DNA of 51,202 nucleotides from an uncultured bacterium. GTDB lineage: Bacteria; Cyanobacteriota; Vampirovibrionia; Gastranaerophilales; Gastranaerophilaceae. The stretch spans positions 1-51,202 of the forward strand of contig CAJMPQ010000012.1 of NCBI GenBank assembly GCA_905215335.1, in the 5' to 3' direction. Every line of letters begins with the position of its first letter. Position 1 is the stretch's first letter. Below are positions 27,701 to 35,787 of this stretch, piece after piece. Made by a program: the position numbers and the translations under genes. The notes beneath the pieces were generated by a model. That model was not told the origin of the DNA, ran no database searches, and was given only the letters and a program-made list of their open reading frames with translations.

Positions 27701-28247
27701 CAACTCTTTGTTCAACAGTTTTAAGTTCATTAGTTGCCTGATCTATACGTCTATCAAAATCTGCAACTCCTGCAATTTCATCAATAATACCACGACGCAC
27801 TTTAGAAGAACACATTACAATACTATTAACGTCTCCTTGCATCATAACATTATAACTATTAGGAGTAATGTTATATTTTTCTAAAATTGACCTGATATTA
27901 GTTAAGGTATCAACTTTATCATTCAAATAATATGTACTAGCATAACCTTGGTTAGTTTTTTTAATTCTACGAGCAACAGATAATTCATTTGCTCCGTCCA
28001 CATCCCCAAAAACAACCTTTACCATCGCTTCATTTTTATTGTTAAATGTAGTGATAAAATCTGATAAATTTTCAATACGTAAAGCACTACCGGTACGCAA
28101 CCCCAAAGCAAACATAACACTATCGATGATATTACTTTTCCCAGAACCATTTGGACCTGAAACTGTAGTAAAACCTTTTAATAGGGGAATTTCTGATTTA
28201 TTTGCAAATGATTTAAAATTATCGATCTCTAATTGTTTAATGTACAT
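24738..28247 (-). CDS. smc: Chromosome segregation ATPase SMC
   Basis: The 1169-residue SMC forms a V-shaped ATPase dimer that extrudes DNA loops. Walker A GPNGSGKSNI lies at 31-40. Two long coiled coils flank a hinge at about residues 510-660 (from the GVHAPLMQLGTV block through FIPLSKIKK). The C-terminal ABC signature LGALSGGEKAL and Walker B YALDEVDASLD close the head. Length is normal. Start ATG 28247 follows AGGTAG, and a good promoter lies 30-60 nt upstream. It heads the operon with scpA, scpB and the metalloprotease, all with overlapping reading frames. Confidence 0.97.
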   Translation of the reverse strand: MYIKQLEIDNFKSFANKSEIPLLKGFTTVSGPNGSGKSNIIDSVMFALGLRTGSALRIENLSDFITTFNNKNEAMVKVVFGDVDGANELSVARRIKKTNQGYASTYYLNDKVDTLTNIRSILEKYNITPNSYNVMMQGDVNSIVMCSSKVRRGIIDEIAGVADFDRRIDQATNELKTVEQRVEAASLILTEVEKTLEQLKAEREVALKYKKLQEEKSGLESQISTVKFFDLRRNLELAHENILQSNKKLKEEQVNKKDLDEKIQLINEKYKELDAKLKEQGEDERNKLKDAQSDLSARIQTKKNAIDYSETQIQKGLQSIENAKNGIQSYKKKIEDEKLNIKLAHDKIGIIETQLKEKKEELAKKLEDISGLSSTADKYIQERNDVSRNLDSLKDKDNELLKISLPKENELKNLKKEIDEAKVFIENAENAKANFADDKSLKELQVADLKKEMDELKEIQTKTMKELDDTKTAIEDYEHDVRAAYRKFTDMEAQRRAMSASGSTLPINTVMQANLEGVHAPLMQLGTVDEEYSLALDIAFGGRLSHIVVDDPHAAYVAMELLNSSKSGRATFIPLSKIKKAPTKLQLPKNRGVIDFAINLVDFDDIYLDAFFYAVGDTLIVEDAEAAEQLMGKFRMVTLDGKLYEKSSAITGGYVKKSMFGFGQNDDKELERAKAKLDELQKKFESANAKKRELEDKLDKIRVAYSSSSTEYSKAKIELTNMNSQFENSQALLETKRTFVTENEPKVEALNSELDKIELNRVELSESIQQAQDKLAELDSLLNDKDLKDLKEKTQGIEDEIRHLQNKLMNVNNEIQGFENTIKFNEQLITSKEDDIKNTTKNNESLEKDKETYKTEIEQLEDQLNTLSDKIAVIDAKIGELVKQKEEIHKSLVDLQTSSAVKASEIDRINEQIESFKARRRELEPQLKEATEVLTNAGVEVDKLEPVQISIDELNAKIQRLDKRMQELGDVNMRAIVSYEEKAARKEELDTQIRTLSTERQSILDKMNGFEQQKKEAFMTTFTAINENFKDIYHQLSEGEGRLILENEKDPLSAGMTIEAKPRDKTTNNKLGALSGGEKALTALALVFSIQKYLPAPFYALDEVDASLDTMNVERIADMVKKQSSDTQFIVVSHRRPMIEAANRTIGVTQKEKGKTKVTGVKLRDDDNE

Positions 28248-28276
28248 ATATTCTACCTAGTATAGTGTTTTAAACT

Positions 28277-28306
28277 ATTATGGCAGTTTTATATATGTCA
28301 TGTCAA
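28277..28306 (-). promoter_or_regulatory. Promoter of the smc operon
   Basis: On the minus strand TTGACA (28306-28301), 18 nt, CATAAT (28282-28277), followed by the smc start at 28247. Confidence 0.6.
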
Positions 28307-28334
28307 AAATATGTAGTATTATTTACAATTAATT

Positions 28335-29516
28335 CTAGTTAGAAGGGACATTATGATATTCTTGGGCATATTTAGGGTTAACAGCCAACCATTTGAAGGT
28401 TTGAGCTTCAACTTCAGGAATGTCTATTACAAAAGTTCCGCCATATCTGCCCCTTGAAAATACTAAATACCCTTCTTTGGCCAAATTATGAAAAGCTTTT
28501 CTTATAGTATTAGGACTCAAATCCATAGCTTTAGACAATTCCATAATAGATGGTAATTTATCACCAACTTCATATTCTTGAGCAATCATACGCTTAATAT
28601 GATTTTGAGTTTTTTCATAATGATAAAATGCCGTTTCCTGAGCTGATGCAAATATTGAAGTTTCAGGTTTTTGTAATGAAGCTTCTGTATTTGGAAGTTT
28701 TATAACTGAAGTTCCATATCTTCCACGGCGAGCTAATAAAATACCTCTATCAATTAAAACCTTTAAAGCATCATGAACAGTTTTCACACTAGCTTTAACT
28801 CCTTTTGCTAAAACTGAATGAGGAGGAATTCTATCACCTACACGCAAATTTTTAATAATATAGTTTTCCAAATCTTTTACAACCATATCTACTAATGTTT
28901 CTGTATTTTGACTATTTCCAACATGTTCTTCTATATCAAAATCTAAACTATTTAACAACCATCCTGATTCTTTAGCATTTTTAAATTTATGAATAATAAT
29001 ATTCTGAGTTGCTAAAAATTCCAAAGCCAAGCGAGTTGTATTAGCAGAATAGCCAATTATCGTAGCAACAGTTCTTGAAGATGGCAAAAATTCTCCAACT
29101 TTAAATCCATCAGTTAATATATAGCGTTTTATAGCTTCTACAGCCTTTTCTCTTTTTGAAGTTAATTTTCTAAAAGAAGCTGTATTTTTCTTTGGATCTT
29201 TAATAAGTGTGCCAATACATTGTTTAGATTCAACATAACCTAAATCCTCAATATACCTAAAAGCATTTTGAATTGTTCCTATACTTACACCTAAATGATA
29301 AGCGAATTCAGGTTTTGAAGGTAGAAGATTATTAATTCTTATTTTTCCACATTTCAAATCTTGTTCTATCCAATTGATAAGCCATTTACCAATTACAACT
29401 GATTTTGATTCATAAATATTTTTCAAATCAGGTAATTCGATCTCTATATCATCAATCTTTATAGCATCTAACTTAGATTTTTCAGGAAAAATATAACGTT
29501 CTTCTTTAGCACACAT
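28335..29516 (-). CDS. Regulator composed of four tandem GntR-type winged-helix domains
   Basis: Four copies of a GntR-like winged helix fill this 393-residue protein: residues about 42-106, 123-187, 208-273 and 299-366. Each shows the G-D/E-x-L/I-P-S/P opening (LLPSKPE, FLPSSRT, RIPPHSV, KLPSIME), a helix-turn-helix and a wing ending in G-T. Copies 3 and 4 share the wing RGRYG. No effector-binding domain (FadR, HutC, MocR or YtrA type) is present; the rest is short linkers. Ordinary GntR regulators have one DNA-binding domain per chain, so this protein may bind an extended operator by itself. It has an AGGTAG ribosome site and lies divergent from the Y-family polymerase gene, whose promoter it might control. 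Confidence 0.85.
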   Translation of the reverse strand: MCAKEERYIFPEKSKLDAIKIDDIEIELPDLKNIYESKSVVIGKWLINWIEQDLKCGKIRINNLLPSKPEFAYHLGVSIGTIQNAFRYIEDLGYVESKQCIGTLIKDPKKNTASFRKLTSKREKAVEAIKRYILTDGFKVGEFLPSSRTVATIIGYSANTTRLALEFLATQNIIIHKFKNAKESGWLLNSLDFDIEEHVGNSQNTETLVDMVVKDLENYIIKNLRVGDRIPPHSVLAKGVKASVKTVHDALKVLIDRGILLARRGRYGTSVIKLPNTEASLQKPETSIFASAQETAFYHYEKTQNHIKRMIAQEYEVGDKLPSIMELSKAMDLSPNTIRKAFHNLAKEGYLVFSRGRYGGTFVIDIPEVEAQTFKWLAVNPKYAQEYHNVPSN

Positions 29517-29611
29517 AAAATCTACCTACTTTCGAGTTTAATAATATACTATGTGTAAAAAAACATCAATACTTTTTTTGCTAGTTTTTATAGTTTTATT
29601 ACAAAATTCAA

Positions 29612-29640
29612 TTGACTAAAACCTAAAAGTGTTAAATACT
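29612..29640 (+). promoter_or_regulatory. Promoter of the Y-family polymerase gene
   Basis: TTGACT (29612-29617), 17 nt, AATACT (29635-29640). Six nucleotides separate it from the ATG at 29647 and no ribosome site is visible, giving a probable leaderless mRNA. No clear LexA-type palindrome overlaps it. Confidence 0.5.
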
Positions 29641-29646
29641 AATATT

Positions 29647-30834
29647 ATGCCAAAACAAAAAGTTATAGCACTTGTTGATTGTGATTCTTTTTTTGTTTCC
29701 TGCGAACAAAAGAAAAATCCCGACTTAAAAGGAAAAGCCGTTTGTGTTTTATCGAATAATGACGGCTGCGTAATTTCACGTTCAAAAGAAGCAAAAAAGA
29801 TGGGCATAAAAATGGGTGAACCTTATTTTATGGCTAAAAAAGATTACCCAAAAGCGATATATCTATCTGCAGATCACGAATACTATAAAAACGTATCTGA
29901 TTCTGTTATGAAAATACTAAAAGATTTTAGCCCTTATGCTCAAATATATTCTATCGACGAAGCATTTGTAGATTTAACGGGATTAACAAGGCTATATAAA
30001 AAAAATTATTACACATTAACAAAATATTTAAGAGAACTTATTTTGGAACAAACTGATATACCGGTTTCTATCGGAGTAAGTTCAACAAAAACCTTAGCAA
30101 AATTAGCTTCGGATAAAGCAAAATCTACCAAAAATGGAATATATCTAATTGGTAAATGTAAAATAAAAAAAGAATTAAAAAATACAAAGATTGAAGAAAT
30201 TTGGGGTATTGGTAGAAGATTAACCAAAAATCTTAAAAGGTATGGCATATTAAACGCTGAAGAATTAGTATCAAAAGGTGATAAATGGCTGGATTCTAAA
30301 ATTGGTATACACGGAATTGAGATGAGACATGAGCTCATTGGAGAAATGGTTTCTCCTGTAACAAATACTGAACGAATTCCAAAATCTATCCAAAACACAA
30401 GGTCATTTGGTATATTCACAAGCGATTTTAACTACATTAAAAATGAATTGAATAAACATATACACACATCTTGCAGAAAACTAAGAAAATATGAAACAAA
30501 ATGCAACCAAATAGGTGTTATGCTAAAAACTAAAGACTTTAAAGTTGCCTATATAAAACAAGACTTACTAGCCCCTACAGATTTTGAACTTGAGATTTCT
30601 AACATTGCAATAAAACTCTTGGAACAAATTTATACACCAAATATTTTATACAGAAGCACAGGCATAATCTTAGAAAAAATAGGAGAACAAGGTTCTGAAC
30701 AACTTTCTTTATACAACGATTTTGAATTAGAATCTAAAAAAAGTAACTTAACTAAATGTTTTGATAAATTAGAATCAAAATTTGGCAAAAATATTATTCA
30801 AATCGGTTTTACTATAAAGAAAGATAATAAATAA
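29647..30834 (+). CDS. umuC: Y-family DNA polymerase, UmuC type
   Basis: This is an error-prone translesion polymerase. The 395-residue protein starts VIALVDCDSFFVSCEQ with the first catalytic Asp, followed by the UmuC-specific VLSNNDGCVISRSKEAK block. The palm motif YSIDEAFVDL supplies the second catalytic acids. Then come the thumb (WGIGRRLTKNLKRYG) and little finger, and the C-terminus with YRSTGIILEKI resembles the UmuC tail. The UmuC blocks separate it from DinB. Start ATG 29647 is preferred over a GTG at 29629. No umuD partner lies in this window, so either it is elsewhere or the polymerase acts without it. Confidence 0.9.
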   Translation: MPKQKVIALVDCDSFFVSCEQKKNPDLKGKAVCVLSNNDGCVISRSKEAKKMGIKMGEPYFMAKKDYPKAIYLSADHEYYKNVSDSVMKILKDFSPYAQIYSIDEAFVDLTGLTRLYKKNYYTLTKYLRELILEQTDIPVSIGVSSTKTLAKLASDKAKSTKNGIYLIGKCKIKKELKNTKIEEIWGIGRRLTKNLKRYGILNAEELVSKGDKWLDSKIGIHGIEMRHELIGEMVSPVTNTERIPKSIQNTRSFGIFTSDFNYIKNELNKHIHTSCRKLRKYETKCNQIGVMLKTKDFKVAYIKQDLLAPTDFELEISNIAIKLLEQIYTPNILYRSTGIILEKIGEQGSEQLSLYNDFELESKKSNLTKCFDKLESKFGKNIIQIGFTIKKDNK

Positions 30835-30914
30835 CTAATCAACGATATATTATTTATGTATTGCAAATAACCATTCAACAGATATTATAGTTAAAGATAG
30901 AAATAGGGATAAAT

Positions 30915-31268
30915 ATGATTATAGATAAAATAGGATTCAAAAGTTCACAACCTCAACCAATTCAAGCTCAACAACAAAATAAAAATGGAGTTCTTGAAAA
31001 ATTTTACACAAACGTACAAAACTCTGCAGATATGACAGATACCCTAATTGTTCCTAGAACAATATTCAAAGGATACCTTGGCATTATGGCAGGTACAACA
31101 CTTATAACTTTAGGATCACTATTAAATAAAGTCAAAATATTATCAAAACCACTAACTATAGCAGGTTTACTAAGCTCTTTATACGGGACTTGGGCTTTTG
31201 TAAGACCATACATTATAAAAGATGCAAAAGGTGTTCCTACACCATCGACAAAAGACATTCAAGCTTAA
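30915..31268 (+). CDS. Small membrane protein, unknown function
   Basis: The 117-residue protein follows an AGGGAT ribosome site. Its N-terminal 50 residues are Gln/Asn-rich and polar. Two hydrophobic segments (about 52-70, GYLGIMAGTTLITLGSLL, and about 78-96, LTIAGLLSSLYGTWAFV) are separated by a short Lys-containing loop, so a helical hairpin in the membrane is likely with both ends on the same side. No known domain. It is convergent with the 207-residue gene (stops 6 nt apart). The Asn/Gln-rich start resembles other accessory proteins here but lacks the SFxG signature. Confidence 0.65.
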   Translation: MIIDKIGFKSSQPQPIQAQQQNKNGVLEKFYTNVQNSADMTDTLIVPRTIFKGYLGIMAGTTLITLGSLLNKVKILSKPLTIAGLLSSLYGTWAFVRPYIIKDAKGVPTPSTKDIQA

Positions 31269-31273
31269 ATCAC

Positions 31274-31897
31274 CTAAGACTTGTTATTAAATTGTATTTT
31301 TATAGGAACTAGTATTTGATAATTATGTATTACTCCAATTTTTTGTAAATAACAAGCCACTTTATTTACAAAATTCAGATTTTTACCCTTTTTCATATCT
31401 GTAAATTTAGAATCAAAGTTATAAACATCATAAACATATCCGGTAACAGACCCATCTGGATGAACTTTTAAACCAGTTAAAGTACACCCATTTATAGCTC
31501 GCATTAAATCGGGATTATCATTTGCTGCTACTACAATCTTTGATTTTTTATTACCTTTTTTATCAACAATCTTACCATTTTTCCAATCTAAAACAGCTTT
31601 TTTGATATTTTTTGAAGAATTTAAAAGTTCTGCTAAATCACTATTTGATGAATAAACTAAAATTCTATCTGATGTAGATTGTGGTAAATTTAAAGAATTT
31701 GACAAATGCTTTGCAGCATCCTTTGTTAACACTTTATATTCTTTATTATCACCTACATTAGAAGGCTTTTCCAAGGATATATTTAATAATTTTCTTGCAT
31801 TAGGACAATCCAAATTTAAACAAGCATTAACTCCTTGCAAAATAACCGCTGGATTTGCAGTATAAAGATATGGTCCTAACATTGTATTCTGCATCAT
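31274..31897 (-). CDS. Unknown protein, 207 residues
   Basis: Begins MMQNTMLGPYLYTANP after an AAGGGG site about 10 nt upstream. It has three Cys in the first half (NACLNLDCPNA), a central Lys-rich part with GKIVDKKGNKKSKIVV, and a likely beta strand pair KVHPDGSVTGYVYDVYNF. There is no membrane helix or signal peptide and no motif I recognise. It lies 64 nt below a GNAT-like signature gene on the same strand, so the two may be co-transcribed. Function open. Confidence 0.6.
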   Translation of the reverse strand: MMQNTMLGPYLYTANPAVILQGVNACLNLDCPNARKLLNISLEKPSNVGDNKEYKVLTKDAAKHLSNSLNLPQSTSDRILVYSSNSDLAELLNSSKNIKKAVLDWKNGKIVDKKGNKKSKIVVAANDNPDLMRAINGCTLTGLKVHPDGSVTGYVYDVYNFDSKFTDMKKGKNLNFVNKVACYLQKIGVIHNYQILVPIKIQFNNKS

Positions 31898-31961
31898 AAA
31901 TAAATATCCCCTTAAATATATAAACTAAATAAAGAGATAAAAATTGATATATTGTAAAGAA

Positions 31962-32633
31962 TTACAAACCACCGGTTAATCTTGATAAAGGTTCTTTTGC
32001 GTGAGGTGGAAGAATCATTGAATTTGGATTATGAATAGCAAAGAATAATTTGGAATTACCTGATACAGATGTAATTGGATATTCTTCAACCATACCTATA
32101 ACGTTTTTATACCAGTTTTTTGACTCATTTTTAGAAATCAATTTAATATTTCCAACGCACTGAGCTTCATCACTTCTACGTTGTGCAATTTGCAAAAGTC
32201 TTGTTCCTATATCTTTCATATGTTCCAAACCTTGTCTATAATACGGAGTATCAGGAGCAGAATAGTTTCTTAAATTATCAACAAAGACATGGCTTGGATC
32301 CTCTTTATATTCAAACTGACTATATGAACCAGGTTGGTATTTTTTGATAAATACATCAATTTCACCTACAAGTTCATCTTTATCATTTTTTATTGAATAA
32401 TTTTCAGCATTATGGCCAATATATTTTTTGAAAACATTCAAAAAGCATTCTTGATTATCAGAAGCTCTTCTAACACGGACTTTACCAATGTACCCTTCTA
32501 AGCAACTACCGATATTGGTAAATTTTAATGTTTCAACATACCCACCCTTAAAAGATGGTGAAGACTTAGCGACCCTATTGGCAGATGGATATTGGAACTG
32601 GATTGGAGAATATTGAATATTATTAATCATCAT
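31962..32633 (-). CDS. SFxG-signature protein with GNAT-like C-terminal half
   Basis: The 223-residue protein starts at one of two adjacent ATGs (32633); the longer frame from GTG 32711 lacks a ribosome site and would bury the signature. The leader MMINNIQYSPIQFQY reaches PSFKGG at residues 26-31. The second half resembles a GCN5-related acetyltransferase: IGTRLLQIAQRRSDE fits the acetyl-CoA loop and helix, and SKNWYKNVIGMVEE fits the final x-x-F/W-Y-x-x-x-G-F/M motif. An acyl-CoA-dependent transferase is therefore likely, but the R/Q-x-x-G-x-G/A loop is degenerate. It is divergent from the sensor kinase gene. Confidence 0.65.
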   Translation of the reverse strand: MMINNIQYSPIQFQYPSANRVAKSSPSFKGGYVETLKFTNIGSCLEGYIGKVRVRRASDNQECFLNVFKKYIGHNAENYSIKNDKDELVGEIDVFIKKYQPGSYSQFEYKEDPSHVFVDNLRNYSAPDTPYYRQGLEHMKDIGTRLLQIAQRRSDEAQCVGNIKLISKNESKNWYKNVIGMVEEYPITSVSGNSKLFFAIHNPNSMILPPHAKEPLSRLTGGL

Positions 32634-32747
32634 ACCAGTGTAAATACTGCTCAAGAAAAATAATTTACAAAATAAATCAAAATTGAAATATTTCTTAATA
32701 ATAAACTGCACAACTGGGTAATAACAAATTTGGCAACATGTACTATT

Positions 32748-33911
32748 ATGAAGTGGGTTAATGAGATTATGATTTATACATTTATTTTTATACTAAGTAT
32801 TCTTTCTACAATATTACTATATAGGGAAATTAATAGAAACAAGAATTACAAAGCAGAATACTACTACAAAAAGTACCTATTAGAAGAATTTCCTATTGGT
32901 ATTTACATAAAAGATACGAAAGGTAATATAGTATTTGCTAACAATACTTTCAAAAAATTTTCTGGGATTAAAAACAATACAAACATTTATAACATTTACC
33001 CAGAGCACTTAATAAGTAATATTCAAAATGATGATAAAGAACTCATTGCAAAACACAAAGTCTTTCAAAAAGAAATAAAATTAAATTTCAATGAAAAAGA
33101 ACCTCATTATTACAAAATAACCAAAAAGCCCATATTTTCGAATAAAAATAAAATACTTGGCTTTTTAATTTTATTGGAAAAAATTGATACTGAAAAAGAA
33201 ATTGAGGCGACAAAAGAAACATTTATAGCAAACTTGGCACACGATTTAAAAAGCCCAACATTCGCACAAATAAATACACTTAGTTTATTATCACAAGGTA
33301 CATTTGGAAAGCTTTCATCTGAACAAAAAGAAATGATTGAATTAACCAAACAATCTTGTAAATATTTAGCAGATTTAATTAGTACAATTTTAGATACATA
33401 TAGATTACATAACGGAAAAATATCTTTAAATTTAGAAAAAACAAACTTAAGTGATATAATCACATTTGTTTGCAAAGATTTTGAGAAATTAGCAACAGAA
33501 AAACAACAAACAATACAATTCATAAAAACAAATGACTGTTTTATAAATGCTGACAAACTTCAAATCAAAAGAGTTATATCAAATATATTATCCAATGCAA
33601 TTCAATACGGATTTGCCCAAACAAATATCATAGTTAACTTAGAAATTTCAAATTCGATAATAGAATTTTCTGTAACAAACAAAAGTAAACCGATAAGCAA
33701 TAAAGAATTATCAACAATATTTGATGAATTTAATAAAACATCAATGTCCCACTTCAATAATGCAAGCACGGGATTAGGTCTCCACTTAACAAAACAAATT
33801 ATCGAAATGCACAATGGCAAAATGTTTGCTTGCAGTAGCGAAGACGGAAATTGTACTTTCGGATTTAAATTAAAAGTCGCAGATAAAAATAATATTACAA
33901 TAGCAAAATAA
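32748..33911 (+). CDS. Membrane-bound PAS-containing sensor histidine kinase
   Basis: The roughly 387-residue protein has one N-terminal membrane helix (YTFIFILSILSTILL), a PAS domain (about 45-150, with FPIGIYIKDTKGNIVFANNTF), a dimerisation helix carrying the phospho-accepting His in HDLKSP, and a HATPase domain. The N-box (VISNILSNAIQYG) and G2 box (STGLGLHL) are intact. The G1 box D-x-G-x-G is replaced by NKSKP, so ATP binding could be weakened. The start is uncertain: ATG 32748 is used, with ATG 32769 and TTG 32730 as alternatives. No response regulator lies next to it, so it is an orphan. Confidence 0.85.
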   Translation: MKWVNEIMIYTFIFILSILSTILLYREINRNKNYKAEYYYKKYLLEEFPIGIYIKDTKGNIVFANNTFKKFSGIKNNTNIYNIYPEHLISNIQNDDKELIAKHKVFQKEIKLNFNEKEPHYYKITKKPIFSNKNKILGFLILLEKIDTEKEIEATKETFIANLAHDLKSPTFAQINTLSLLSQGTFGKLSSEQKEMIELTKQSCKYLADLISTILDTYRLHNGKISLNLEKTNLSDIITFVCKDFEKLATEKQQTIQFIKTNDCFINADKLQIKRVISNILSNAIQYGFAQTNIIVNLEISNSIIEFSVTNKSKPISNKELSTIFDEFNKTSMSHFNNASTGLGLHLTKQIIEMHNGKMFACSSEDGNCTFGFKLKVADKNNITIAK

Positions 33912-33946
33912 AATCTTGACGGCTTTATAAATATTCGGAGGCATCA

Positions 33947-34426
33947 ATGGAAGTATCAAAATTTTTTAATAAAGCTGTTCAACAAGGTGGACAAATCTTA
34001 GAAAATGGCTGTGTATATACTTATAAATTCGGGAAAAAGAATCCTAAATTATTAATTCAAAAAACAATTGCACCAAACGGAAATTATGCAATACAACTTT
34101 CTGAAAATGGAATTATTACAAAAAAAATAAATAAAACAAACTTACAAAACAACTCAGCAGTAGTTGACACTTGGGACTACTCAAAAAACAAAGGAGTACA
34201 CCTAAGCACGGTTAAAATCAATGAGTCTTCATCAATGTCTAGAGCTTTTGATAAAACTGGAGAAAATTCTATACAACCTGATGGTTTTATTTATCTTTTA
34301 CGTAAAGGCGACAAATCAAGATACATAACTCCTGTTAAAACAATAAATGGTATAACTTCTGTTGCTAAGCCATTCAGCCCGATGGGATGGCTAAACGACC
34401 AGTTCTACAAAATTTTCAACAAATAA
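33947..34426 (+). CDS. Unknown protein, 159 residues
   Basis: Good ribosome site GGAGG, ATG 33947. The protein is basic and rich in beta-prone segments (VYTYKFGKKNPKLLIQKTI, NYAIQLSENGIITKKI), suggesting a beta-sheet fold, and ends WLNDQFYKIFNK. No signal peptide or membrane helix and no recognised domain. It lies 35 nt after the kinase gene and may be co-transcribed with it, which would make it a candidate accessory protein of that kinase; this is inference from position only. Confidence 0.6.
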   Translation: MEVSKFFNKAVQQGGQILENGCVYTYKFGKKNPKLLIQKTIAPNGNYAIQLSENGIITKKINKTNLQNNSAVVDTWDYSKNKGVHLSTVKINESSSMSRAFDKTGENSIQPDGFIYLLRKGDKSRYITPVKTINGITSVAKPFSPMGWLNDQFYKIFNK

Positions 34427-34513
34427 AATACTTTTTGCCAACGATTTCAACTACAAAACTATTTTTAAGATAAAATAGTTATATTAAAATTTGTTAGCAA
34501 GTATTAAAAAGAA

Positions 34514-35149
34514 ATGAAAATCGAAAGTATAAACAATAGAAATAAATATACCCCATCATTTAGAGCAATTAAAGTTGCACAAATCAATTCAATACTTACA
34601 CCAAAAGATACAACTTCTATTTACAAAATAGAGAAGCATAAAGATACTGAATTCTGTAGAGCTTTACTAAATAATCTTACAGGAGCAGATATTAAGAGAA
34701 TGCCAATAGATAATCCAAATATAAAAAACTTCATTAAAAAGGCCATTGAATCTTTAAACAATTCTGATTATGCAGCTATTGGGATAAAAAATAATAAACC
34801 CTTTGGTTTATTATCAATTTCAAACGAAAATAACAACAATGATATACATTTAAAATATTTAGCAACTTGGAAAGACCATAATTTTGAAAAAATAAAAAAT
34901 GGAGGTAGCGAATTAATATCATTTATTTTTAACAAATTTCAAAACAAAAATAATATAAATCTTACTCCCGCTTTCAATTCAGATTTATTTTATTATAAAT
35001 TTGGATTTGACTACGAAAATGAATATGACAATTCTCAAATGCTTATATATACCAATGAAATCAAAAAGCAATTAAAAACACTTGCTAAAAACTTCCATTA
35101 TGAAGAAATAAAAAATCAGCTATCGGAAGATTTAACACTTTTGAAGTAA
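34514..35149 (+). CDS. SFxG-signature-like protein with GNAT-like fold
   Basis: The 211-residue protein starts MKIESINNRNKYTPSFRAIK, with PSFRA at residues 14-18. The centre looks like a GNAT acetyltransferase: KPFGLLSISNENN fits the beta-4 strand that carries substrate contacts, GGSELISFIFNKF the acetyl-CoA helix, and FYYKFGFDYENEY matches the F-Y-x-K-x-G-F closing motif. It is Asn/Lys-rich like its genomic neighbours. No classic Shine-Dalgarno; only AAAAAGAA before the ATG. It is the second GNAT-like protein here with the N-terminal signature, the other being at 31962. Confidence 0.65.
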   Translation: MKIESINNRNKYTPSFRAIKVAQINSILTPKDTTSIYKIEKHKDTEFCRALLNNLTGADIKRMPIDNPNIKNFIKKAIESLNNSDYAAIGIKNNKPFGLLSISNENNNNDIHLKYLATWKDHNFEKIKNGGSELISFIFNKFQNKNNINLTPAFNSDLFYYKFGFDYENEYDNSQMLIYTNEIKKQLKTLAKNFHYEEIKNQLSEDLTLLK

Positions 35150-35236
35150 AGGATACTTCATCCAAGGACTATTATCATCTTTTAACAAACCGTTAGCAAT
35201 ACTGATAATTCCCGACAATGCGCAGTTTCGAAATAA

Positions 35237-35764
35237 CTAAACTTCTATTTTTTTTATAATTCTTGCCGGATTACCAACCGCAATAGAATTATCTGGAACA
35301 TCTTTGGTTACAACAGAACCTGCCCCAATAACTGAATTTTCACCAACAGTAACTCCAGGCAAAATGGTAGCACCTGCACCAATCCAACAATTCTTTTTAA
35401 TATGAATAGGCTTACAGGTAATTACAGCTCGCTCTTTCAAATCGTGATTATTAGAAATCAATTGTACATTAGCCGCAATCATTGTATTGTCTTCAATTGT
35501 AATACCACCTGAAGCCATCATTAAACTTCCGCACATTATTACAATATTATTACCAATTTTGACTTTAGCTAAATTAACTCCAGAGACAGGTGTTCTAATA
35601 TCGACATTATCTCCTCTATTTGGAAAAACTTTATTCAAAAGTTCTGAATACTCTGAAGTAAATGGCATAGTATGATTTAAGCGAAAAACATTTTTAATTT
35701 CTTCTTGAAAGAATTCAATTTCTTCAGGAGTTAATTTACTCATATCAACTCTAATTTCTTCCAC
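35237..35764 (-). CDS. Left-handed beta-helix acyltransferase (maltose/nodulation O-acetyltransferase type)
   Basis: Hexapeptide repeats with [LIV]-G-x4 periodicity fill the C-terminal two-thirds of this 175-residue protein (for example KIGNNIVIMCG, CWIGAGATILPGVTVGENSVIGAGSVVTKDVP). The family motif NHD and the closing block GNPARIIKK are present. Such trimeric enzymes transfer acetyl groups from acetyl-CoA to sugars or related hydroxyls; the acceptor cannot be told. Start is GTG 35764 with AGGAGG 4 nt upstream. It begins 23 nt after the rubrerythrin stop, so the two share an operon. Confidence 0.88.
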   Translation of the reverse strand: MEEIRVDMSKLTPEEIEFFQEEIKNVFRLNHTMPFTSEYSELLNKVFPNRGDNVDIRTPVSGVNLAKVKIGNNIVIMCGSLMMASGGITIEDNTMIAANVQLISNNHDLKERAVITCKPIHIKKNCWIGAGATILPGVTVGENSVIGAGSVVTKDVPDNSIAVGNPARIIKKIEV

Positions 35765-35787
35765 ACTACCTCCTAGTAAGTGATAAT

